Shown here: positions 1 through 7,099 of the stretch, one piece after another
Position numbering within the stretch: position 1 is the first letter of the stretch
Layout: each line of letters begins with the position of its first letter
Origin: CAMTWZ01 sp041749075
GTDB taxonomy: Bacteria; Bacteroidota; Rhodothermia; Balneolales; HLUCCA01
Direction: 5' to 3'
Assembly: GCA_041749075.1 (NCBI GenBank)
Contig: JBGTBY010000018.1
Location: 1-64,000, forward strand
Length of the DNA: 64,000 nucleotides
Translations under genes and position numbers: made by a program
The notes under the pieces: generated by a model
Told to the model about the DNA's origin: nothing
Databases searched by the model: none
The model's input: only the letters and a program-made list of their open reading frames with translations

Positions 1-226
1 TTTGAGTCGCAACTTGGTCGAGGTGCCCCCAGGCCTGCCGACGCATCGACGCGTCCGGATGGGTTCGGGCCAACGCCATCAGCGGAGAGCGTGCGCGCAC
101 CAGACTGTCAGGTTCGGACTCCGCCATGTAACTGATGGCCAAAGCCAGTCGGGCGTAGCCGATCACCATCTGATCCGGCTCCCCTGTCCGCATAATGGCT
201 TCATATCTTTGGGGAAGTTTATCCAT
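1..226 (-). CDS. Hypothetical protein, 3' part outside window
   Basis: The minus strand is open from an ATG at 224-226 to the window edge (75 codons without a stop). It begins MDKLPQRYEAIMRTGEPDQM and continues as an Ala/Leu/Arg-rich, probably helical sequence. The start overlaps the last 8 nt of the upstream small membrane ORF (ATGAATGGATAA), which suggests translational coupling. No family is recognised. GC content is higher than in the upstream ORF and like the rest of the window. Seeing the truncated C-terminal side would decide what it is. Confidence 0.5.
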   Translation of the reverse strand, partial: MDKLPQRYEAIMRTGEPDQMVIGYARLALAISYMAESEPDSLVRARSPLMALARTHPDASMRRQAWGHLDQVATQ

Positions 227-452
227 TCATATAGCCCAAGAACCAAAGTATGCTAGATAATACTAACATTCCTGTACCTATAAAGGTGCATACTACAAAC
301 CACTTTCTCAATATTGGTTCTTCATCCCAAGTCTTAAAATACTTGATGTAGCTGGCAGAAATAATTATACCAACTAACGTCGCTGCATATATCGGGTTAA
401 TCCCAATGCTTTGTAAGTATTCCGCAATTTTTTCCCCAAGACCTCGATACAT
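219..452 (-). CDS. Small two-helix membrane protein (hypothetical)
   Basis: A 77-residue ORF with two hydrophobic segments, about residues 19-37 (AATLVGIIISASYI) and 50-72 (WFVVCTFIGTGMLVLSSILW), separated by a short charged loop. No signal peptide or catalytic motif is visible and the family is not recognised. By hand count bases 241-450 are about 37% GC, far below the neighbouring genes, which hints at horizontal origin together with the IS remnant next door. Its stop overlaps the start of the next minus-strand gene by 8 nt. Confidence 0.5.
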   Translation of the reverse strand: MYRGLGEKIAEYLQSIGINPIYAATLVGIIISASYIKYFKTWDEEPILRKWFVVCTFIGTGMLVLSSILWFLGYMNG

Positions 453-494
453 AGTTCTTTACTTTTTTAAGTTCTCTAAAAGAGTTAGGTATAC

Positions 495-1562
495 TGGTCC
501 GCATTATTTAGGACGGTTTTCATCCCGCAATCTAGGGATTCCTTCGCTAATGGCAATGCCCTCTCGGAAGTAGTGCCCAGGTGGCACATTCCCGATCGCG
601 GAATGACATCTCTCCTCATTGTACATCACGATATACGCCTCGCATAGGGCGTCGATGTCTTCCACAGTCTTGGGTTGCCGCAAATAAAGGCACTCGTGCT
701 TGATGCTCCGGAAAAAGCGCTCCACATAAATGTTTTCGGTGGCCAACGGGCGATCAATCATGGATTGGCTCACCGTACCCAGCGAGCGCAGATAGCGTCT
801 GAACACATGACTGGTGAATTGTGTGCCTCGATCGGAATGCAAAAATTGGGGATCCTGCTGTACACATCAATCGCCACCATCATGGGGGATGTAGGTGATA
901 TCGGTTTGCCAGATATGATTGGGCCTTATCGCGGCAACACCTCGGATTCGATTCGGAGACGCATCGGACTTACCGTTCATGACAGTCCTCTTCGGTTGTT
1001 TAGATGACGAGCGCTTCTTTCCAACTGCCATCAGCCGCCTCAATCGACTTCGACTCACGTTGATTCCAGAAAACGCGAGGTCGGCCAGGATTTGACGGGA
1101 TCCACGCGCCGGATTTTTTTCTAATATCTCGTTGATGCGGGTGAGCAGCTCCGCGTTCAAGGCATTTTCCGGCTTCGGTGTGTAATCGAATCCTGATCGC
1201 GAAATACCCAGCCAATCACATTGCTTCGCAACAGAAATGGATGAGGTTCGATCCACCAAAAGCCGGCGATCGGATACACTCAGATTCACGACGACTTTCC
1301 GAAGCCAGGTGGATGGTTCTTCGATCCGTTTCAGGGATCGTTTCGCGCTGATCTTGCTCGATTTTGAGACTGGTTTTGAAACGGTGCGCGGGTCATCGAA
1401 AACGGACGCCGCACGCTTCAAAAACAACTGTTTCCAGTTCGATATGAGTTGCGAAGTAAGGCCATATTCTGCAGCCACTTCGATTTGGGATTTATTGGAT
1501 TGAAGCAAACATAAAACGACTTCTGTTTTGAATTCGCGGGAGTACGTGAGACGGGTCGGCAT
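495..1562 (-). mobile_element. Remnant of IS3-family insertion sequence
   Basis: The transposase pseudogene marks an IS3-type element. A possible right terminus beginning TGGTCCGCATTATTTAGGAC lies at 495-514, just beyond the transposase stop. I could not find its inverted partner upstream of 1562, so the left boundary is unknown and the element looks end-damaged and immobile. No target-site duplication could be assigned. Confidence 0.5.
504..1562 (-). pseudogene. IS3-family transposase, degenerate
   Basis: Two minus-strand ORFs together resemble an OrfA-OrfB product. The 867-1562 part has an N-terminal helix-turn-helix (transposase_8-like, EYGLTSQLISNWKQLF), an HTH_21-like region and the start of the rve integrase core with the first Asp (IWQTDITYI). 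The 504-842 part has the second Asp (HSDRGTQFTS) and the Glu region (VERFFRSIKHECLY) with the C-terminal NPxxG-like end (SAIGNVPPGHYF). In the roughly 50 bp between them, remnants of the ID-x-YSR motif are read in another frame. The stretch normally separating the first two Asp residues is mostly missing. OrfA and OrfB also appear fused by indels in the coiled-coil linker. This is therefore a frameshifted, internally deleted and inactive copy. Confidence 0.85.
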
Positions 1563-1616
1563 TCGAGCGGGGATCGGGTTTGGAAGGCTATATTTGGGGC
1601 GATATAGTAAGGAGAA

Positions 1617-1984
1617 TCTTCCCTAATTCATCTCGAGGTGGGGGTTAGTTTTTAACGAAAAGGTGGGGATGAACCCCCACCCCGATAAGAGAAGAACTTC
1701 CTAAAATCTTCCCGAGGTGGGGGTTTAGCTCCGTCTTAAACAAAAAGATCTTCCCTAATTCTTCCCGAGGTGGCGCTTAACTTTTTAACGAATAGGTGGG
1801 GCTAAAGCCCCACCCCGAAAAGAAAAATACTTCCTTAATTCTTCCCGAGGTGGGGTTTTAGCCCCACCTATTCACGAAAAGGAGCTTTTCTCTCATCGAA
1901 GCAGGTTCTAATCCTTATCTCTTCCCGAGGTGGGGTTTTAGCCCCACCTCTTCACGAAACGGAGCTTTTTCTCTCCTCGAAGCA
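1617..1984. repeat. REP-like array of GGTGGGG/CCCCACC hairpins
   Basis: This fills the gene-free stretch 1563-2044. About five imperfect units contain CTTCCCGAGGTGGGG. Perfect 7-bp stems GGTGGGG...CCCCACC with 6-nt loops occur at 1662-1681, 1795-1814, 1849-1868 and 1929-1948, and partial units at about 1636 and 1716 lack one arm. The last two units (1841-1904 and 1921-1984) are nearly identical over about 64 bp with an 80-bp period and share the tail ending CATCGAAGCAG or CCTCGAAGCAG. No T-run follows the stems on either strand, so they look more like REP/BIME-type elements than classical terminators. Confidence 0.75.
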
Positions 1985-2044
1985 GTATACAAACCCTATC
2001 ACTGCACCGAAAATGCGCTAAGCTTTGATTGATTTATGTTCGGT

Positions 2045-3067
2045 TTATGTTCGCATGGACGACCCTCGGATGATCAGTTCCGGTTTGAGGATCATTTTTG
2101 TTGGGGTATAACTTTGGTCGCGGCTCTCGATCTGATCGAGGAAAATGCGTGCCGCCAATTGACCCATTTTCAGGGGATGTTGTTCGATCGATGTAAGGCC
2201 GGGTTCCACAAACGACGTGAACGGCTCATTCGAAAAACCGACAAATCCCATATCCGCCGGAATCGACAATCCGCTTTCCTTCAACGCGATCATCGCACCC
2301 ATCGCCGATAAGTCGCTCGCTGAAAAAATCGCATCCGGACGCTCCGTCATCGCTAAAATCTCGCGCGCATGCTGTGTTCCAGATTCAAATTTTAATTCAC
2401 TATCAATGATCCAGGCCTCATTCACAGGAAGACCATGTTTTCGAAGGGCTTCGAGGTAACCCCGATTCCGCTCGCGGTAAATGCTCACATTCTGCGGACC
2501 GCAGAAATGCGCGATCCGTTTGAATCCCTGTTGGATCAGATGTTCGCAGGAACGAAACGCACCCAGATAATCATCAATCACAACCGATCCGATATCGAGG
2601 GAATCATCCGTCCGGTCAAAAAAAATCAAGGGATATCCCTCCTTAATCATTTCCTCATAGTGACCGAACGAGGTGGTTTCTTTCGCATACGAAACCAGGA
2701 TTCCATCCACACGCAATTTCTTCAACGATCGCAGATTCTTGATTTCGGTATCCATCTGGTCGTACGTCTGGCAAATGATGACATTGTAACCGGATTGATT
2801 CACCACATCTTCAATTCCGCGGATGACGGACGAAAAGAAGTTCCGATTCACTACCGGCACGATCACCCCAACGGTATTTGAGCGCCCGCTACGTAAGGCG
2901 ACGGCGATGTTGTTCGGCTGATAGTTCATCTCACGCGCTTTTTCCAACACCAGTTTCTTCGTCTTCTGACTGATTTTCGGATGATCGTTCAATGCGCGCG
3001 ACACCGTCGATGCGGTGATGTTCAGCTCTTTCGCGATGTGATGGATGGTGGCTTTACCGTCGGTCAT
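2045..3067 (-). CDS. LacI-family transcriptional regulator
   Basis: 340 residues. The N-terminal LacI helix-turn-helix (ATIHHIAKELNITASTVSRA) and hinge are followed by a periplasmic-binding-protein-like effector domain (NTVGVIVPVVNRNFF ... GIPADMGFVGFSNEP-type end). The ATG at 3065-3067 is chosen because it sits right before the HTH. The frame stays open upstream to a TTG at 3124, which would add 19 non-homologous residues and overlap kduD. It is the last gene of the kduI-kduD-lacI unit (53 nt after kduD), so it most likely represses this uronate locus, with a KDG-type sugar acid as the probable inducer. The effector is inferred from context only. Confidence 0.9.
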   Translation of the reverse strand: MTDGKATIHHIAKELNITASTVSRALNDHPKISQKTKKLVLEKAREMNYQPNNIAVALRSGRSNTVGVIVPVVNRNFFSSVIRGIEDVVNQSGYNVIICQTYDQMDTEIKNLRSLKKLRVDGILVSYAKETTSFGHYEEMIKEGYPLIFFDRTDDSLDIGSVVIDDYLGAFRSCEHLIQQGFKRIAHFCGPQNVSIYRERNRGYLEALRKHGLPVNEAWIIDSELKFESGTQHAREILAMTERPDAIFSASDLSAMGAMIALKESGLSIPADMGFVGFSNEPFTSFVEPGLTSIEQHPLKMGQLAARIFLDQIESRDQSYTPTKMILKPELIIRGSSMRT

Positions 3068-3120
3068 GCACTCGTAAATATGGATGATGAAAAAAAATGA
3101 TCCTCGAAAAGTACAAAATC

Positions 3121-3912
3121 TCAACGTTCGGATGATGGACGCCCAATCGTTGCCAGAATTCCCCCATCCACATACACGATTTGTCCGTTCACAAAATCAC
3201 TGGCTTTGGATGACAGAAATACCGCCGTTCCAGCCAAATCCGACGGTTCTCCCCATCGACCCGCAGGTGTTCTGGATAGGATGAACATATTGAATGGATG
3301 TCCTTCCGTGCGAATGGGTGCCGTTTGCTCGGTGGCGAAGTAGCCCGGACCGATGCCATTCACCTGCACGTTGAACCGCGCCCATTCGGTGGCCAAGGAT
3401 CTGGTGAGCATTTTGAGTCCGCCTTTGGCCGCGGCATAGGCGCCAACGGAATCGCGCCCCAGCTCGCTCATCATGGAGCAAATGTTGATGATTTTTCCGC
3501 CGCCATTCTTGATCATGCCTTCCACAACTTGTCTCGATACGATGAATGCGCCGGTCAAGTCCACATCCAACACTCGTCGAAAATCTTCCACCGACATATC
3601 GCGCATGCTCACGCGCTTGATGATGCCCGCATTGTTGATGAGGATGTCGATCGGACCCAGATCCCGCTCTACTTGTTTGATAGCTTCCGCGGCGGCAGGC
3701 TCATCGGTGATGTCGAACAGCACACCATCGGCCGTGAATCCAAGGCTACGATACGTTTCGATGGAGGCACTCACCAGGTCTTCCTGGAATCCGGTGATGA
3801 CCAAGCTGGCTCCCGCTTCTGCCAATGCATTCGCCATGGCCATACCTAACCCATGGGTGCCGCCCGTGATCATGGCGCGTTTTCCGGTCAAATCAAACAA
3901 ATTGGTCATCAT
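3121..3912 (-). CDS. kduD: 2-dehydro-3-deoxy-D-gluconate 5-dehydrogenase
   Basis: 263-residue short-chain dehydrogenase/reductase. The nucleotide-binding motif TGGTHGLG is at residues 16-23, NNAG at about 93-96, and the catalytic Ser146, Tyr159 and Lys163 (YAAAK) are all present. KduD family members reduce 3-deoxy-D-glycero-2,5-hexodiulosonate to 2-keto-3-deoxygluconate with NAD(P)H. Placement 10 nt after kduI supports this over a generic SDR. Two adjacent ATGs (3910-3912 and 3907-3909) are possible starts; AAGGA lies a few bases upstream. The E. coli enzyme is about 253 residues, so the length fits. Confidence 0.92.
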   Translation of the reverse strand: MMTNLFDLTGKRAMITGGTHGLGMAMANALAEAGASLVITGFQEDLVSASIETYRSLGFTADGVLFDITDEPAAAEAIKQVERDLGPIDILINNAGIIKRVSMRDMSVEDFRRVLDVDLTGAFIVSRQVVEGMIKNGGGKIINICSMMSELGRDSVGAYAAAKGGLKMLTRSLATEWARFNVQVNGIGPGYFATEQTAPIRTEGHPFNMFILSRTPAGRWGEPSDLAGTAVFLSSKASDFVNGQIVYVDGGILATIGRPSSER

Positions 3913-3922
3913 GGGTTCCTTC

Positions 3923-4762
3923 TTAGCGCAAATCGATTGGTTTGATCACGTCCATATCGCTGTAATCCAGGTTTTCTCCGGCCATTCCCCAGATGAAGGC
4001 ATAATTCGATGTTCCGGCACCGGAATGAATCGACCATGGAGGCGACAACACCGCCTGACGGTTACCTACCCAGATATGACGAGTATCGTTCGGCTGACCC
4101 AAGAAATGGCTCACCACCTGTCCTTCCTGAAGGTTGAAATACAAGTACGCCTCCATCCGTCGTTCATGGGTGTGCACCGGCATCGTGTTCCAGACGCTAC
4201 CAGGTTTGAGCTGGGTCATGCCCATCTGCAACTGGCAGGTTTTCACGATGCTGTTGACGATGGATTTGTTAATTACACGATGGCTGGATGTTTCGATCGA
4301 GCCGAGTTCGACGCGCTCCTGACGGTCTTCCGATACCTTCACCGTCGGATGCGAGGCATGCGCAGGTGCCGAGTTCAGATAGAAGTAGGGTTGACCGGCG
4401 GATGATGCTTTGAAAACGACATCCTTCGCTCCGCGTCCCACATACAAGGCATCGTTGGTATTAAGCTCGTGCGCGTTGCCATCCACCATCACCGTGCCTT
4501 TCGCACCGATGTTGATGATGCCTAATTCACGTCCATCCAAGAATTCGGCCGCTTTGAGGGGCGGGATGGTGTCCAAGCGAAGATCGTTCCCGACTGGAGT
4601 GGCTCCACCGACAATGAATCGGTCGAAATGAGTGTAAACCAGTTGGATCTGGCCGGACTCGAACAGGTTTTCCACTAAGAAGTCCTGACGGAGTCGTGAC
4701 GTGTCGTATGTGGCGAAATCCTGCGGATGGCAGGCATATCGGGTAGTGTAGTGGATAGACAT
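3923..4762 (-). CDS. kduI: 5-dehydro-4-deoxy-D-glucuronate isomerase
   Basis: 279 residues, almost exactly the usual KduI length, with the characteristic start (CHPQDFATYDTSRLRQDFLV) and cupin-type metal ligands His197, His199, Glu204 (PVHTHERRMEAY) and His246 (WSIHSG). The family isomerises 5-keto-4-deoxyuronate, released by oligogalacturonate or other uronate lyases, to 3-deoxy-D-glycero-2,5-hexodiulosonate, the substrate of KduD. It is the first gene of the minus-strand unit and diverges from eda-kdgK. A TATCTTTG box lies about 23 nt upstream of the start. Confidence 0.95.
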   Translation of the reverse strand: MSIHYTTRYACHPQDFATYDTSRLRQDFLVENLFESGQIQLVYTHFDRFIVGGATPVGNDLRLDTIPPLKAAEFLDGRELGIINIGAKGTVMVDGNAHELNTNDALYVGRGAKDVVFKASSAGQPYFYLNSAPAHASHPTVKVSEDRQERVELGSIETSSHRVINKSIVNSIVKTCQLQMGMTQLKPGSVWNTMPVHTHERRMEAYLYFNLQEGQVVSHFLGQPNDTRHIWVGNRQAVLSPPWSIHSGAGTSNYAFIWGMAGENLDYSDMDVIKPIDLR

Positions 4763-4784
4763 AAATCACGTAATCGATTGTTCG

Positions 4785-4792
4785 CAAAGATA
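4785..4792 (-). promoter_or_regulatory. Candidate Bacteroidota-type -7 box of kduI
   Basis: On the minus strand TATCTTTG matches the TAnnTTTG -7 consensus of Bacteroidota promoters and lies 22 nt before the kduI ATG. A TTTG-like -33 element is only loosely placed (TTTTTTTG about 14 nt upstream), so this is a suggestion rather than a firm promoter. Confidence 0.4.
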
Positions 4793-4823
4793 CGCACTTT
4801 TTGACTCAAAAAAATGGCAATAA

Positions 4824-4838
4824 TGCAACCGCTGTGCA
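4824..4838. promoter_or_regulatory. Candidate LacI-type operator between kduI and eda
   Basis: TGCAACCGCTGTGCA is an imperfect palindrome with TGCA ends and a CG near its centre, the usual look of LacI-family operators. It lies in the 380-bp divergent region 4763-5142, upstream of the kduI start. The LacI-type regulator encoded by the same locus is the natural candidate to bind it. The rest of that intergenic stretch is AT-rich with no other gene I would call. Confidence 0.35.
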
Positions 4839-4913
4839 ATCGACATAAGCATTAAAAAATGGTTCTTATCGCATCATGGGATTTGATTTGGCTTTTTATC
4901 CGTCGCAGAAAAG

Positions 4914-4942
4914 TTGCTTTCTCATCCCGTTTTTAATATCAT
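4914..4942 (+). promoter_or_regulatory. Candidate sigma70-like promoter of eda-kdgK
   Basis: TTGCTT (4914-4919) and TATCAT (4937-4942) are separated by exactly 17 bp and point toward eda, about 200 nt upstream of its ATG. The long leader that this implies is unusual, which lowers confidence. Confidence 0.35.
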
Positions 4943-5142
4943 GAAAGACAACCGATTGCACTGAATCATGTCACCTATCCCCATTTCATTCTGCGCGCTG
5001 TTTTTTGGCTCGATATTGACTCATTCCGACATTCTTCCGCGCGTCCGAACCCTATTGGCTCAGAACGAAACGAAGTACGTTGAGGGCTTGGTACGTCAAT
5101 TCAAAAAGTATCTACACTTATTCGCTTAAACGTCATCGACCT

Positions 5143-5790
5143 ATGAACAAAACCGACATTCTCGACCGCATCGAAACCAGCAAGATTGTGGCCGTGGTGC
5201 GCCTCGACAATCCGAAGGACTTATATCCGACCATCGACGCTTTGTTGGAAGGGGGTGTGAATCTGATCGAAGCCACGATGACCATCCCTGGTTTGCTGGA
5301 GCATATGCCGGATCTGGTGGGTCGGTATGGGTCTCAGTTGGTGTTCGGGGTAGGATCGGTACTGAATGCGAAGATGGCCGATGATGTGATTCGGGCTGGC
5401 GCGCAGTTTGTGGTGAGTCCCATTTTCAAGCAGGAAATCATTGATACGGCCAAAGCAGCGGATCGTGCGGTTTCGGTCGGCGCATATACTCCGACGGAGA
5501 TCTATGCGGCTTGGGAAGGTGGATCCGATATCGTGAAAGTGTTTCCGGGTGATACGCTCGGACCAGCCTACATCAAGGGTGTCCGCGCCCCCATGCCATT
5601 CCTAAAACTGATGCCAACCGGCGGTGTGAGCCTGGCCAATGTGCCTGAATGGCTGAAGGCCGGTGTGGTCGCCATGGGCGTGGGAAGCGCCTTGGTGGAC
5701 GTGAAAGCCGTCAAAGAAGGCCGCTTCGACATCATCCGCGACAACGCCGCCGCTTTGGCCAAAGCCGTCGCCACCTATCAAAACTCTTAA
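5143..5790 (+). CDS. eda: KDPG (2-keto-3-deoxy-6-phosphogluconate) aldolase
   Basis: 215-residue class I aldolase of the KDPG/KHG family. Arg20, the catalytic Glu43 (NLIEATMTIPG) and the Schiff-base Lys132 (DIVKVFPGD) are in place, as is the LMPTGGV phosphate-binding segment. It cleaves KDPG to pyruvate and glyceraldehyde-3-phosphate. The frame stays open upstream to 5080, but family alignment starts at the ATG at 5143. It is followed 12 nt later by kdgK, its pathway partner, and is divergent from kduI-kduD-lacI. Confidence 0.93.
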   Translation: MNKTDILDRIETSKIVAVVRLDNPKDLYPTIDALLEGGVNLIEATMTIPGLLEHMPDLVGRYGSQLVFGVGSVLNAKMADDVIRAGAQFVVSPIFKQEIIDTAKAADRAVSVGAYTPTEIYAAWEGGSDIVKVFPGDTLGPAYIKGVRAPMPFLKLMPTGGVSLANVPEWLKAGVVAMGVGSALVDVKAVKEGRFDIIRDNAAALAKAVATYQNS

Positions 5791-5802
5791 CTCTGATCAT
5801 CC

Positions 5803-6837
5803 ATGTCTAAAAAAACGGTCACATTTGGTGAAATCATGCTTCGCTTGGCGACGCCTGGGTTCAGCCGCTTCGTTCAAACCAATTCATTTGAAGCCACTTA
5901 TGGCGGTGGGGAAGCCAATGTGGCGGTCGCCCTGGCTGGTTATGGTCTGGACAGCCACTTCATCACCCGTCTGCCGAAACATGAGATCGGCGAAGCCGCA
6001 CTGCAAGCCGTGCAGCGCTTCGGTGTGAAAACAGAGTATGTGGTTCGCGGTGGTGACCGCGTCGGTATCTATTTCCTGGAAACCGGCGCCAGTCAGCGGG
6101 CCTCGAAAGTGATTTATGATCGGGCGGGTTCTTCGATCAGCGACATGTCGCCTGACATGGTGAATTGGGCGGATGTGTTTGCGAACGCATCCTGGTTCCA
6201 TTGGACCGGCATCACGCCAGCGCTAGGTGAAAAACCGCGTTTGGCTCTGGTTGCCGCATGCAAAGCCGCGAAGGCGGCGGGAGTGACCATCAGTTGTGAC
6301 TTGAACTTCCGGGCCAAACTGTGGTCCGAAAAAGAAGCGCAAGCGGTGATGAATCCGCTGATGGAATATGTGGATGTGTGCATCGCGAATGAGGAAGATG
6401 CCGAGAAAAGCCTCGGATTCCATGCTGGAACCACCGATGTGGAAGGCGCCCATCTCGACGAACAAGGCTATACGGTGCTGGCCAAGGAACTCAAAAAAAC
6501 CTACGGGTTCAAAACGGTCGCCATCACGCTGCGCGAAAGTTTTTCGGCAAGCCGGAATGGATGGAGCGCAATGCTGCATGATGAGCGCGATTGCGTGGAG
6601 CCGGTGAGATCGACACGATATGATATTCAGATCGTGGATCGGGTGGGAGGTGGCGATTCGTTCGCTTCGGGGCTCATCTATGGACTCCTCTCCAAATCGA
6701 ACACCAAAGACGCTCTCGAATTTGCCGTGGCCGCTTCCTGCTTGAAGCATACCATTCCAGGGGATTTCAACCTCGTACGGGCCGATGAAGTCGAAAAACT
6801 GATGAAAAGCGGAGGATCCGGGCGCGTGGAGCGCTAA
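5803..6837 (+). CDS. kdgK: 2-keto-3-deoxygluconate kinase (PfkB family)
   Basis: 344-residue ribokinase/PfkB-family sugar kinase. The N-terminal GEIMLRL and YGGGEANVAVALA (PfkB signature 1 region) and the C-terminal DRVGGGDSFASGLIYG signature 2, with catalytic base Asp285, are intact. In this context it should phosphorylate KDG to KDPG for the aldolase encoded just upstream. PfkB specificity cannot be fixed from sequence alone, but the kduI/kduD/eda neighbourhood makes KDG the obvious substrate. It ends 29 nt before the convergent PID-CTERM gene; no clear hairpin lies between them. Confidence 0.9.
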   Translation: MSKKTVTFGEIMLRLATPGFSRFVQTNSFEATYGGGEANVAVALAGYGLDSHFITRLPKHEIGEAALQAVQRFGVKTEYVVRGGDRVGIYFLETGASQRASKVIYDRAGSSISDMSPDMVNWADVFANASWFHWTGITPALGEKPRLALVAACKAAKAAGVTISCDLNFRAKLWSEKEAQAVMNPLMEYVDVCIANEEDAEKSLGFHAGTTDVEGAHLDEQGYTVLAKELKKTYGFKTVAITLRESFSASRNGWSAMLHDERDCVEPVRSTRYDIQIVDRVGGGDSFASGLIYGLLSKSNTKDALEFAVAASCLKHTIPGDFNLVRADEVEKLMKSGGSGRVER

Positions 6838-6866
6838 GATCCCCCTCTTTTCGACGATATTGACGT

Positions 6867-7061
6867 TCAGTCTTTCTTCTTCAGCTTGCGATAGGCATAC
6901 GCAGCCCCAGCCGCAGCCAAGATGCCAAGACCCCCGTCGATGGGGGCCGCATCTGGTGCGGGTGGCATCGCCGGGAGCGGCGGTGATGATTGGGCCATTC
7001 CGGGCTCAACCATCAGCAACAACAGGATGAGGGTCAGTGAAACATAGAGCAGTGTTTTCAT
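6867..7061 (-). CDS. Small PID-CTERM-type sorting protein
   Basis: From the ATG at 7061 the product has 64 residues: a signal peptide (MKTLLYVSLTLILLLLMVEP, then GMAQ), a short Pro/Ala-rich linker, and a C-terminal PIDGG motif followed by a small hydrophobic helix and a basic KLKKK tail. This tripartite end matches the PID-CTERM (PEP-CTERM-like) sorting signal of Bacteroidota, implying processing at the cell envelope. An upstream in-frame ATG at 7097 would only add a hydrophilic leader. It lies 38 nt downstream of the giant protein gene and is probably co-transcribed with it. Almost no mature protein would remain after double processing. Confidence 0.75.
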   Translation of the reverse strand: MKTLLYVSLTLILLLLMVEPGMAQSSPPLPAMPPAPDAAPIDGGLGILAAAGAAYAYRKLKKKD

Positions 7062-7099
7062 AATCGTATGTGGTTTAAGATTCGCTGTTTGTTTCATGA

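Noticed and set aside
3473..4405. 310-codon plus-strand ORF over kduD/kduI
   Set aside because: Both kdu genes have complete catalytic motifs on the minus strand; the plus-strand translation is low-complexity and matches nothing.
4968..5129. 53-codon ORF upstream of eda
   Set aside because: It has an ATG and a stop but no family similarity, no ribosome site, and ends 13 nt before eda. A leader peptide is possible but unsupported.
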